64,000 bases of DNA from the NCBI GenBank assembly GCA_964646345.1, contig CAZYDU010000003.1, forward strand, positions 1-64,000, in the 5' to 3' direction. Below are positions 15,146-23,277 of the stretch, one piece after another. Within the stretch, counting starts at the first letter, position 1. Each line of letters begins with the position of its first letter. The position numbers and the translations under genes are program-made. The notes beneath the pieces were generated by a model that did not search any database, was not told the DNA's origin, and saw only the letters and a program-made list of their open reading frames with translations. Origin of the DNA: RGIG1681 sp964646345. Its GTDB lineage: Bacteria > Bacillota > Clostridia > Christensenellales > UBA1242.

Positions 15146-16292
15146 TTTCACCGCCTTCATATATCGTGCGTTTAACTTTTTTGGAATTGTTCAATTTTGG
15201 ATTTTTGGAACTTAACATTTTATTTCTTAATTCTTTTTTATATTTTCCACTAAATACGATTAAAATCAAAGATACCAAAGTAATACCCACCACAAAAACC
15301 GCAAAATCACTCATTATTCCACAGAAAAACATAATCTTTTTATTTAAATCAACCAAGAAAAACACATCTAAAACATATAAAATTACAGCATTAAATATTT
15401 TTAAATAAATAGGTCTAGCTTTAGGAATTGCAACATGCAAACAAAACCCCGCAAAATACAAGTTAACCGAGCAAGCCAAAATCGCACCTATTTCAGTAAA
15501 CAAAATCAAAAACCAATCTATTCTTCCAAGAGATAAATCTAGAAGTGATTGTTCAGACAAAACACTAATAAGTCCTGGTGCTAATGGTGCTGTTTTGTCG
15601 TAAATCCCGATAAATATAACAACCATAAAAGTCATAAACAAAATTGACAAAAGGTAAACAAATAGTGTTTTTGATAATTTGGCATCTTTAGTTTTCACTA
15701 ACAAATATGCAAACAAGAAGAAATCTCCAAACCAACAAGAAAATTGCTTTAGGCAAGAAAATGTTTGTTTGAAATTAATTGTTTCAAGGGGCAAAATAAC
15801 TGAAAAATCAGACTGACTAACCCCAAGAGCGGTTAGTATAACAAAAGAAACCACAAATATCCAAGTGTATAGTTCAAAGTTTAAAGCGGTGTTTTCAATG
15901 CCACGATGTGCTAAAAAGAAAACCGCAAAAAGTAGAAACAAACTAAAAAATGACCATGATAAATTATCAAACAAAGTATTTGCAAACAAATCATGAATGT
16001 GCTCATACATCAAAATAGCCTGAACCAAAAAATAAAGAGTTGTAATTGACATTAAAATAAATCTTAAAATGTTAAAATTTTTATTATTAGAAGATTTTAA
16101 TACATTTTTAATATCAACTCGCCTAAAAATTCCAAATACCAAAATTATACCAATTACATTAATAATTGCATAAATCAAAAACATCAGCCACGCATCTTTA
16201 CCAAGCTCTCCAATAACCAAACATGGCAACTTTTGCATTTTCATCGTTATAACACAAAAAGCGAAGGTTATATAAAATTGTCTTGAACTCAT
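15129..16292 (-). CDS. gerAB: GerAB-type germinant receptor permease
   Basis: A 387-aa integral membrane protein with about ten hydrophobic segments, in the amino-acid/polyamine/organocation permease-like GerAB family. In B. subtilis this subunit recognises the small-molecule germinant. The start overlaps the gerAA stop (ATGA), and AAGGGGG lies upstream. The C-terminus is a short basic cytosolic tail. No soluble domain is visible. Its place between gerAA and gerAC supports the call more than individual motifs do. Confidence 0.88.
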   Translation of the reverse strand: MSSRQFYITFAFCVITMKMQKLPCLVIGELGKDAWLMFLIYAIINVIGIILVFGIFRRVDIKNVLKSSNNKNFNILRFILMSITTLYFLVQAILMYEHIHDLFANTLFDNLSWSFFSLFLLFAVFFLAHRGIENTALNFELYTWIFVVSFVILTALGVSQSDFSVILPLETINFKQTFSCLKQFSCWFGDFFLFAYLLVKTKDAKLSKTLFVYLLSILFMTFMVVIFIGIYDKTAPLAPGLISVLSEQSLLDLSLGRIDWFLILFTEIGAILACSVNLYFAGFCLHVAIPKARPIYLKIFNAVILYVLDVFFLVDLNKKIMFFCGIMSDFAVFVVGITLVSLILIVFSGKYKKELRNKMLSSKNPKLNNSKKVKRTIYEGGENETIF

Positions 16293-17740
16293 TTTTGTTT
16301 CCCCCTTGACTTTTGTCTGATTTTGTTATTACCAACAAACAATTTAGGGCGAGTTGACATGTCTTGAACATCATTTTTGATAAATGCATCTTTTTTATCA
16401 CTTTTTATATCTGGTGCATATGGTGCAAAGTATGGCACTCCATAACTTTTTATAGATGTCATATAACAAACCAAAATCACAAAACAAGTCACGATTCCAT
16501 AAAGCCCAACGATACCGCCAAGCATTGTGAACACTATTCTAAGCAAACGGTTTTCTGAGATTTCATCAGGAATAATGTATAGAGCAACACTAGAAATTGC
16601 AACAACAACTATTGAAGGCGGAGAAATTATACCCGCATCAACCGCAGTATTTCCAAGTGCTAGTGCTCCTATTATCGATAATGCCATTGCTAAGCTATTT
16701 GGCATTTGCAGACTTGCTTCTGTTATTATCTCAAATAAAAATAATACAACCAAAATCTCAACTAAAGGCGGAATAGACAAACCTTCTATACTCGATAAAA
16801 TTGAAATTAGAAAATTTATGGGAAGTATTCGATAGTTGTAGCTTTGAAGTGCAACATAAACACCTGGAGCAATAACAGCAAGCACAAGCCCAAAAATTCG
16901 CATAACCCTTGCAACTGTTGCCATGGCAGGAATTGTGTAGTAATCCTGACTGGATTGTAAATCTTCAAATAGCACAAAAGGCAAGGTTAAGACAATCGGA
17001 GAACCATCAACTAAAATAGCAATCCTTCCTTCCAATAGTTTTGCTGTGAGTATATCAGGTTTTTCGGTTGAACCAACACGTTTAAAAAACTTTATTCTTC
17101 CATCTTCCAAAAATGACTCAATGTAGTATGAATCAATAATGCCATCAATGTCGATTGCTTTGATTTTTTCAATAATTCTATCAAGCACATCTTTTCTTGC
17201 AATACCTTTCAAATGCAAAACCATCACACTGGTTTGGGTTTGTTTTCCTACTATTAATTCTGTTAGTTGCAGATTTGGAGTCTTTAATCGCTTTCTAACA
17301 AGTCCAATATTTGTGTAAATATCTTCAACAAAGCCTTCTCTTGGGCCTTTGATAACCCTTGATGTTGGTGGCTCAGAAATTCCACGTTTGTCAACATCAT
17401 AAAGCGGAATTTCCATTCCTTTGTCGTTTAACACAACTACAACCGAACCACATAAAATTCCACTTAAAAGCTTTGTCGGATTATTATTTTCTTCAATCGA
17501 AAACATACTAAAAACATCTGTTTTAAGTTTCTCAAATAAATTTTTACATTCGTTTTTCGTTGCCTGTTTTATATATTTTTGCAACGGAGAAAGAATGGAA
17601 CTAGCAAACAACGTTTTATCAACTATACTTTCAATATAGAAACATGTAATGTCGTTATTTTCAACTTTTAATGTTATATTTTTAATTTGCGATTCATTTG
17701 TATACCTTGCTTTTAGCTTTTCAACTAATGTTTTCTTCAT
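16289..17740 (-). CDS. gerAA: GerAA-type germinant receptor subunit A
   Basis: A 483-aa protein of the GerA family: an N-terminal cytosolic part of about 270 residues, then about five membrane segments (VARVMRIFGLVLAVIAPGVYVALQSYN, EILVVLFLFEIITEASLQMPN, IIGALALGNTAVDAGIISPPSIVVVAISSVALY and others). The conserved GLVRKRLKTPNL and EGRIAILVDGSP segments are present. It forms the receptor with GerAB and GerAC in the spore inner membrane. The start overlaps a terminator-like hairpin whose 3' arm holds its ribosome-binding site (GAGGA). Confidence 0.93.
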   Translation of the reverse strand: MKKTLVEKLKARYTNESQIKNITLKVENNDITCFYIESIVDKTLFASSILSPLQKYIKQATKNECKNLFEKLKTDVFSMFSIEENNNPTKLLSGILCGSVVVVLNDKGMEIPLYDVDKRGISEPPTSRVIKGPREGFVEDIYTNIGLVRKRLKTPNLQLTELIVGKQTQTSVMVLHLKGIARKDVLDRIIEKIKAIDIDGIIDSYYIESFLEDGRIKFFKRVGSTEKPDILTAKLLEGRIAILVDGSPIVLTLPFVLFEDLQSSQDYYTIPAMATVARVMRIFGLVLAVIAPGVYVALQSYNYRILPINFLISILSSIEGLSIPPLVEILVVLFLFEIITEASLQMPNSLAMALSIIGALALGNTAVDAGIISPPSIVVVAISSVALYIIPDEISENRLLRIVFTMLGGIVGLYGIVTCFVILVCYMTSIKSYGVPYFAPYAPDIKSDKKDAFIKNDVQDMSTRPKLFVGNNKIRQKSRGKQK

Positions 17741-17774
17741 AAAAAATCCTCAAGACTAGTATGTCTTAAGGATT
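17741..17774 (-). terminator. Hairpin with T run covering the gerAA ribosome-binding site
   Basis: Minus-strand transcript AATCCTTAAGAC-ATACTA-GTCTTGAGGATT then TTTT and the gerAA ATG. One C-A mismatch in a 12-bp stem. It terminates the ParM-like operon and also pairs the gerAA GAGGA site, so read-through RNA should be poorly translated. Confidence 0.7.
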
Positions 17775-17795
17775 GAATTTTTATTTACTTATGAA

Positions 17796-18581
17796 TTATT
17801 TTTTCAATAATTCCATTAAGTAATCACGGCCTTGTGATTTACTTGGAGCACCAACCTGACTTTCAGGTTGCATATTTGAATCAAATGCAGGTGCGGGCTC
17901 TGCAACTGGAATTGTCTTATTTAATCCAACTGCACTTGAAACAGCTTTTGGCTCAGGTTTTATTTTTGTTTGAGCAACTCGTGTTTTCAACTGTTCACTT
18001 GTATTTGCTGGAGCAATTTTAACAGGTCTTTCAGTTGGAGTGTAACCTGGAAAGGTTGGAGCTGTGCTATGTCTAGTCTGTCTTGGAGCATTGTAATTTG
18101 GTGTTCCAAGTCCAGCCATTGTTGGTTGCATTTGTGGGTATGCTTGTGGCATAGAACCACCATAACCAGCCATAGCATTTGGCATTGGCATAATTTGTGC
18201 ACCATTGTTTGGAGCTGTATACATCATTTGACCAGCCATAATGTTAGGGTCAATAGATGTATTAATCATACCATATCCATTATTCATTGGATTGTATTGA
18301 GCACCCGTTCTTGGAATATAAAGCATTAAGTTGATACCCCTTTCCTGAAGAACTTGAAGTGCAAGGCCAGTGAATGTCGCTTCGATTTTTGTTATCTCGT
18401 TTGAAATTCCAAACTTCAGCACATCTTGACAAGGATATGACTGAACTCTGAAACAAAGGTTTCTATAAGCATCAATAAGCGAATTTATACCATTGATTAC
18501 TTCGCCATTAACGCCAGCTGAGACCATTGGTTGTGAAGCTATTAAGTTTCTGATACCTTGATCTAATTCGTTAATTGTCAT
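17796..18581 (-). CDS. Low-complexity partner protein of the ParM-like filament
   Basis: A 261-aa protein in the same operon as the ParM-like actin, 19 nt downstream. Residues 1-95 look folded and helical (NELDQGIRNLIASQPMV...). Residues about 95-245 are rich in Met, Pro, Gln, Asn and Gly. The last ~12 residues (GRDYLMELLKK) form a possible short amphipathic helix. No DNA-binding motif was seen. By position it may be a filament adaptor, and its helical tail recalls the C-terminal ParM-binding tail of ParR, but sequence similarity to ParR is not evident. AGAGGA precedes the ATG. Confidence 0.6.
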   Translation of the reverse strand: MTINELDQGIRNLIASQPMVSAGVNGEVINGINSLIDAYRNLCFRVQSYPCQDVLKFGISNEITKIEATFTGLALQVLQERGINLMLYIPRTGAQYNPMNNGYGMINTSIDPNIMAGQMMYTAPNNGAQIMPMPNAMAGYGGSMPQAYPQMQPTMAGLGTPNYNAPRQTRHSTAPTFPGYTPTERPVKIAPANTSEQLKTRVAQTKIKPEPKAVSSAVGLNKTIPVAEPAPAFDSNMQPESQVGAPSKSQGRDYLMELLKK

Positions 18582-18600
18582 AACCCCGTCCTCTTAAATA

Positions 18601-19698
18601 TTAATAGTTTCCAAGTAGCCAGAATCCACGGCAGTTGGCCATAACAGCATTGCTTTGGATAACAAGTCTTGGGTCATTGAAGAACTCTCTTAAATATTTT
18701 TCATATAGAAGTGAGCCACCACCAGTAAGAATAATCTTATAGAATTTGTTAAATTCGAGACCTAAGCCCATAACTTCTTGGTAAACACGTTTTGCTTGAT
18801 TTTTAGAGTGTTTTTCAACATAAGCAGATAAATCATATTGACCAAAAGGTGTTTCAACAACAGGTGATTCAAGTAGACTCAAATCAAGTTCGTGTGGAGA
18901 AAGCGAGAAAATGCTTGCTTCAGGAACATTGCTGTTAACATCTTCTTGAAGGTCTGATATATAGTCAGAAGTTCCGATATCAAAACTAAATGTTGAACGA
19001 ACACGTGCTGTTTCAAGAATAGCAATATCGGTTGTTCCCCAACCAATATCAATAACGATAGCTCTTTGGTCTAAAAGCTTTTCATTGAGAGCATCAGCTT
19101 TTGGATCATAAACATAATCATACATAGTTCCAAGTGGTTGTGGAACGACAATAACTTCTCTGATTTCAAATGTGATAGGTTTAACATCTTCCCATGTTAC
19201 AGATTTCACTTCGTGAACACCAGTAAGCATTTGTTTGATTTGAGCAATGATTTTTTGGTTTTTAGCCAAACTGCTTGGAACACCAGTAACAACTCTCAAA
19301 ACTTCATGGTTTGAAAGATTTGGAAGTTCTTTTAAACATGCTGCGATACCAATCAAAGCTTCAATTTTGTATTGTTCTGAACCATAACGAGAAATACCCC
19401 TACCGCCTGAACCTGCAGCAGAAACAACACCAACTTCATATACAGCCTTGTCGTAAACATACATTTGATAGTCTGTTTTGAATGAGTAAACAAGACCTGC
19501 ATCGTTGATTTGTCTAATTGTATTAACATATTTCAAATTCAACTCATCAGTCCAAATTTTGAGAGTTGAGTTAGCCACGTCAAGACCAATAATTCTTGTG
19601 TAATCGCCTTGTGGAACTTGTGGCTCTGCTTGAGCTACTGGAGCTTGCTCTTGAACACCAGTAACAACATCATTTTGATATTCTTCGAATTCTGACAT
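18601..19698 (-). CDS. ParM/Alp-like bacterial actin (chromosomal)
   Basis: A 365-aa actin-fold ATPase of the ParM/StbA-like group. Phosphate-1 loop TRIIGLDVANSTLKIW (about 48-63), phosphate-2 loop VIDIGWGTTDIAIL (about 231-244) and adenosine motif ILTGGGSLLYEKYL are all visible. A 45-residue Gln/Pro-rich N-terminal extension precedes the fold. The ATG at 19698 follows AAGGAAG; the frame to 19743 has no site. ParM filaments normally push plasmids apart. Here the gene sits among chromosomal genes with no visible replication or parR gene, so its cargo is unknown. Operon partner: the low-complexity protein at 17796-18581. Confidence 0.85.
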   Translation of the reverse strand: MSEFEEYQNDVVTGVQEQAPVAQAEPQVPQGDYTRIIGLDVANSTLKIWTDELNLKYVNTIRQINDAGLVYSFKTDYQMYVYDKAVYEVGVVSAAGSGGRGISRYGSEQYKIEALIGIAACLKELPNLSNHEVLRVVTGVPSSLAKNQKIIAQIKQMLTGVHEVKSVTWEDVKPITFEIREVIVVPQPLGTMYDYVYDPKADALNEKLLDQRAIVIDIGWGTTDIAILETARVRSTFSFDIGTSDYISDLQEDVNSNVPEASIFSLSPHELDLSLLESPVVETPFGQYDLSAYVEKHSKNQAKRVYQEVMGLGLEFNKFYKIILTGGGSLLYEKYLREFFNDPRLVIQSNAVMANCRGFWLLGNY

Positions 19699-19761
19699 AA
19701 TTTTTCTTCCTTTTTTATTTAATATTGCCGTGAAGTTAATCATAGCATTTTACTAATTATC

Positions 19762-19790
19762 ATTTTAATATAATCTCAGAAATAAATCAA
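19762..19790 (-). promoter_or_regulatory. Promoter of the ParM-like operon
   Basis: Minus strand TTGATT (19785-19790), 17-nt spacer, TAAAAT (19762-19767). Confidence 0.6.
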
Positions 19791-19832
19791 ATAAAAATGA
19801 TTAAAAATTTAAATTTAATTATTTTTTTATTT

Positions 19833-20528
19833 TTAATTTTGAGATAAAAGTATTGACGAAATCGTTTCTTTCTTAACGACCGAATTGTCGTCTTTGTAAT
19901 AGATAATAATATTATCCCCATCAATAGAACAAACTAGGTCTCGTCTGATATTCAATTTTTCTTCAAAAAGAACTTTTAAAATCGTTCCATCTTGCCTATA
20001 TACAGCAACAGTGCTGATATATTTTCTTTCCAGTTTCAGTGCATCGTTGTCATTCTTTTCGCCTAAGATTTCAACATAATTAAGCAAGAAATACTTTTGT
20101 TCTATGACTTTGTATTGATTAATGCAACTAAAGTTTATTGTAACTTCATTAACAGACCCATCAGGCTGAAGATTGCAAAAACTTGCTTGACCTTGTGTTT
20201 CTTGATCCTTGTTTATACCCAATACTAAGAAATTTCTTGGACTGACACGCTTAACTGAAATATCAAGATTATTTGACAAACTAATCAAATTGTAACCGAC
20301 CTTTTTCTCGTCATTAAACAGGATAATCTTTATGTAAAATTCATCGAAAAGGTTTTCCATTGCAAATAGAACATTAAAATCAAGATATGAATAAATATCT
20401 GATATATATTTTCTATTTAATTTGGTATTTTCAACATATTTTCCATCAATAACATCAAACGATGTTTCTTCAACAGTTTCTTGAACTTTAAATTTAATTT
20501 CTTTCTTCTCTATAAATATTTTCGACAT
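19833..20528 (-). CDS. Hypothetical protein next to the ParM-like operon
   Basis: A 231-aa protein I do not recognise. It is soluble, mostly beta by residue pattern, with alternating Lys/Glu and no signal peptide. Phrases such as GDNIIIYYKDDNSVVKKE and VAVYRQDGTILKVLFEEKLN look like WD/propeller-like strands, but no family can be named. AAGGTGG lies 6 nt before the ATG. It has its own near-consensus promoter and no visible terminator before the ParM-like promoter, so partial co-transcription with the filament operon is possible. Confidence 0.55.
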   Translation of the reverse strand: MSKIFIEKKEIKFKVQETVEETSFDVIDGKYVENTKLNRKYISDIYSYLDFNVLFAMENLFDEFYIKIILFNDEKKVGYNLISLSNNLDISVKRVSPRNFLVLGINKDQETQGQASFCNLQPDGSVNEVTINFSCINQYKVIEQKYFLLNYVEILGEKNDNDALKLERKYISTVAVYRQDGTILKVLFEEKLNIRRDLVCSIDGDNIIIYYKDDNSVVKKETISSILLSQN

Positions 20529-20556
20529 TTTCCCACCTTGAGCATTTTATATTGTT

Positions 20557-20585
20557 ATTATATAAAACCCAATTTTTCAAGTCAA
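20557..20585 (-). promoter_or_regulatory. Promoter of gene 19833-20528
   Basis: Minus strand TTGACT (20580-20585), 17-nt spacer, TATAAT (20557-20562). Confidence 0.75.
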
Positions 20586-20670
20586 ATGAATTTAACCTGA
20601 TTTTTATTTAGTTTTATTTGATTTTTGGTTTATTTAAACTTAACAGAATATATCATAATTTATCACACAA

Positions 20671-20774
20671 TGTCATCTAGAGCATAGTCAAGAAATCTCT
20701 TTAAAATAATTACCGTTTTCAGTTTAGGGGATTTTTCGACTACATTCGCTTCGTTCTCTCCACTCAAAATGACA
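20671..20774. repeat. Degenerate 104-bp palindromic repeat (MITE/REP-like)
   Basis: The 358-nt spacer 20529-20887 holds an element whose left end reads TGTCATCTAGAGCATAGTC and whose right end, read on the other strand, is TGTCATTTTGAG..TGTAGTC. Both arms end in RARAAATCYC-like sequence, so the element is an imperfect inverted repeat. The arm sequence TGTCAT..GAG..TAGTCGA resembles small palindromic repeats scattered in gut Firmicutes genomes. No other copy was noticed in this window. Confidence 0.55.
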
Positions 20775-20792
20775 CACTGAAAAATAATAAAA

Positions 20793-20824
20793 TAAAAACG
20801 CTACAAAATGTAACGTCTTTTTTT
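20793..20824 (-). terminator. Probable terminator after dut
   Basis: Minus strand ACGTTACA-TTT-TGTAGCGT (one G-U pair) followed by TTTTT, about 65 nt after the dut stop. The rest of the spacer holds the palindromic repeat and a promoter. Confidence 0.55.
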
Positions 20825-20887
20825 AGCTAAATTTCTCGTAATTGTTTTTAATAATCCTACTTAATTCTCTTGTTTTACAGCAACTAA

Positions 20888-21415
20888 TTATTTATTACTA
20901 CTTCCAAAAGCACCTGAGCCACGTTCTGAAGAAATTTCTTTGAGTTCATCATAACTAATTTCACTTACTTCAAGTTTTGGAATTTCATGCATAATCATTT
21001 GACAAATTGCCTTTGTGTAAGGGTAAATTATCACGTCTCGTTTGTTATATTTTTCGCCGTTAATTTCAAATTCGTCAGCAAGTTCATCTGCTGAAATTTT
21101 TGAAATTATAAAAGGCTTTTTGTTGGTGTTGTAAAGCATAATAAAATACTCGCCACGATAACCAGAATCAATAACACCAGCATTCTTTTTTATGCCGAGT
21201 TTGCCCAAACTTGAACGTTCTTCAATTTGTGCATAAAACTTTGACGAAAATGTAGTCGCAATTCCCGTTGGCACAGCCCTTGTTTCGCCAGCCCCAATCA
21301 CAAAAAATTCTTCGCCAAAATCGGCGTACAAATCAAACCCCGCATCTTCATCTCGTTTACTTGGAACTTTCGCCGTCTCTCGCACCTTCGCAAAAACTAA
21401 GTCATTGTTTTTCAT
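20888..21415 (-). CDS. dut: dUTP diphosphatase (trimeric dUTPase)
   Basis: Trimeric dUTPase (175 aa) hydrolysing dUTP to dUMP and diphosphate. The five motifs are visible: DAGFDLYA (I), ERSSLGKLGI (II), GVIDSGYRGE (III), AICQMIMHEI (IV), and ERGSGAFGSS (V). A short insert (ISADELADEFEINGEKYNKRD) lies between motifs III and IV. The ATG at 21415 is 13 nt after AAGGAG, a long spacing; the upstream ATG at 21442 would contain that site and is less likely. It lies 7 nt after the SDR gene, so it is probably read from the polysaccharide operon although it has a housekeeping role. Confidence 0.94.
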   Translation of the reverse strand: MKNNDLVFAKVRETAKVPSKRDEDAGFDLYADFGEEFFVIGAGETRAVPTGIATTFSSKFYAQIEERSSLGKLGIKKNAGVIDSGYRGEYFIMLYNTNKKPFIISKISADELADEFEINGEKYNKRDVIIYPYTKAICQMIMHEIPKLEVSEISYDELKEISSERGSGAFGSSNK

Positions 21416-21422
21416 TATTATA

Positions 21423-22478
21423 TTATATCTCCTTATTGACATTTTTCAAATCGTCCAAAATAGAAAGAGTCCTATTAATTCCTTGATTAATACTATATTG
21501 CATTTTCCAACCAAGTGATTTTAATTTAGAACCATCTAATCTAGCTTTCGTTGCTTTACTAAAACCTTGTTTTTCAGTTTCATTTGGTAAATCAAAAACA
21601 ACTTCTTTCCCAAAGTATTTTGCGATAATTTCTGCCAAATTTCTAAGCTTTATGTCTGAAATTTTATCAGCGATGTTATATGCTTCCCCATTATTTCCAC
21701 ATAACATAATTGTGAGCAAACCAGAGACCGCATCAGAAACATATGAATAAGAAAAATACTGATTTCCTTCACTTTTTAAAACAATATCTTCTCCATTTAG
21801 ACCCTTATTAATAAACTGACTTAGAGCTTTTGTGTCGGTGCTTAAAATAGTTGGTCCATAAGATCTAGCAATTCTAGCAATAACAATGTCCATATTTTTT
21901 TGTTTGATATATGCCTGACAAAGAGTTTCCCCGCAACGTTTACTCTCATTGTAACCTGCTCTTAATGTATTACAATCAATATAGCCACAATAATTTTCCT
22001 TAAATTTTTCTTCATCACCACGATTTTCACCATAAATTTCGCACGAAGAAGCAAAAACACACCTTTTAACACCCAAACTCAAAGTAAGTTCCAAAAAGTT
22101 TTTCGTGCCAATTACATTTGTTAAAATAGTTTCAATAGGCTCAGTTGAATATGCGACCGGGTGAGTATTGCTCGCCAAATGAATCGCAAAATCTATTTTT
22201 GAAATATCCTTTTGAATTGATAAGTTATTAATATCACATTCAATAAAATTTATTTTCTCCCAGTTTTTTTTAAATCGTTTTTTTGCCTTTTCTTGAGACC
22301 TTCCAAGTGCATAAATTTTACAATTCTTTTCCAATAAAACATCTACTAAAAAACTTCCTAAAAGCCCTGTAGCACCGGTAATAAGAACACTTTTATTTTC
22401 TAATTTCTCCCATGGCAAATTTAATGTTGAAACGTTTTTTATATCTTCCAAATATAGTTTGTTATCATAAATATCCAT
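21423..22478 (-). CDS. NAD-dependent epimerase/dehydratase (extended SDR)
   Basis: A 351-aa extended short-chain dehydrogenase. NAD-binding glycine motif GATGLLGS (about 34-41), catalytic ASSCEIYG and YNESK (Tyr-x3-Lys) are present. These are features of nucleotide-sugar 4,6-dehydratases, epimerases and decarboxylases; the exact substrate is not decided. It is 9 nt downstream of the cytidylyltransferase gene, and the pair may make a CDP-activated polyol or sugar. The ribosome-binding site is weak (TAGGGT). Confidence 0.8.
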   Translation of the reverse strand: MDIYDNKLYLEDIKNVSTLNLPWEKLENKSVLITGATGLLGSFLVDVLLEKNCKIYALGRSQEKAKKRFKKNWEKINFIECDINNLSIQKDISKIDFAIHLASNTHPVAYSTEPIETILTNVIGTKNFLELTLSLGVKRCVFASSCEIYGENRGDEEKFKENYCGYIDCNTLRAGYNESKRCGETLCQAYIKQKNMDIVIARIARSYGPTILSTDTKALSQFINKGLNGEDIVLKSEGNQYFSYSYVSDAVSGLLTIMLCGNNGEAYNIADKISDIKLRNLAEIIAKYFGKEVVFDLPNETEKQGFSKATKARLDGSKLKSLGWKMQYSINQGINRTLSILDDLKNVNKEI

Positions 22479-22487
22479 TTTTAAACC

Positions 22488-23207
22488 CTACTTTAACCAT
22501 TTATCTTCATCTTGTTTTAAGTATGCTTTAAACATCTCGAGATTATCTTTTGTTGTAAGTTTTATATTTTTTTCTGACCCAGCAGCAAAATATAACTTAA
22601 TTCCCAAATCAACCATCATTGTATTTGTATAAGCAGAACCAAAAATTCCAATTTGTTTTTCAAAGGCTTCATGATATTTTTCATCTAATAAACCAAATTT
22701 ATATGCTTGTGGAGTTACAACACGCATTAATGTTTCTCTTGGAATAAATTTTGTCGTTGAAATTTCATCATATTTTATAAATATTTGTTCATTATATGGC
22801 ATGCTTGATACTGCATTTCCATATTGTTCACATTTAACAATTACATCTGATAAAACTACATCATCAACTAAAGGCCTAACACCATCATGAATGATTATTA
22901 TATCATCTTTATCACATTTTCCTTCTAAATTATAAACACCGTTTCTAATTGATTCTTGACCAGTTGACCCTCCAGATACAATCCACTTTAATTTTGTAAT
23001 ATTAAACTGTTTAGCATATGCCCAAGCTATATCATGCCAACCATCTAAGCAAACCAATTCTATCTCGTCTATTTGTGGATGATTCTGAAAACTCTCAAGC
23101 GTATAAATCAATACAGGCTTATCATAAACATTTATAAATTGTTTAGGGATATTTTGCCCCATTCTACCACCAACACCACCAGCTATAATAATTGCTATCC
23201 TTTTCAT
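22488..23207 (-). CDS. IspD/TarI-like cytidylyltransferase
   Basis: A 239-aa nucleotidyltransferase of the IspD/TarI family: IIAGGVGGRMGQNIPKQF (about 7-24) and VTPQAYKFGLL (about 167-177). IspD makes CDP-methylerythritol for isoprenoids, TarI makes CDP-ribitol for teichoic acid. Location in a polysaccharide cluster with LicD and an SDR favours the second type of role, but the housekeeping IspD role is not excluded from this window alone. It has a consensus promoter (23235-23264) and AAGGAG 8 nt before ATG. Confidence 0.8.
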   Translation of the reverse strand: MKRIAIIIAGGVGGRMGQNIPKQFINVYDKPVLIYTLESFQNHPQIDEIELVCLDGWHDIAWAYAKQFNITKLKWIVSGGSTGQESIRNGVYNLEGKCDKDDIIIIHDGVRPLVDDVVLSDVIVKCEQYGNAVSSMPYNEQIFIKYDEISTTKFIPRETLMRVVTPQAYKFGLLDEKYHEAFEKQIGIFGSAYTNTMMVDLGIKLYFAAGSEKNIKLTTKDNLEMFKAYLKQDEDKWLK

Positions 23208-23234
23208 TTTATCATCTCCTTTTTATTTGAATAA

Positions 23235-23264
23235 ATTATACTACCAACTAAAAAACATTGTCAA
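23235..23264 (-). promoter_or_regulatory. Internal promoter before the cytidylyltransferase
   Basis: Minus strand TTGACA (23259-23264), 18-nt spacer, TATAAT (23235-23240): exact hexamers. Confidence 0.8.
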
Positions 23265-23277
23265 ATATCATATAAAC

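Noticed and set aside
17834..18329. Plus-strand frames opposite the low-complexity partner protein.
   Set aside because: They are complement shadows with Trp/His-rich translations and no start signals.
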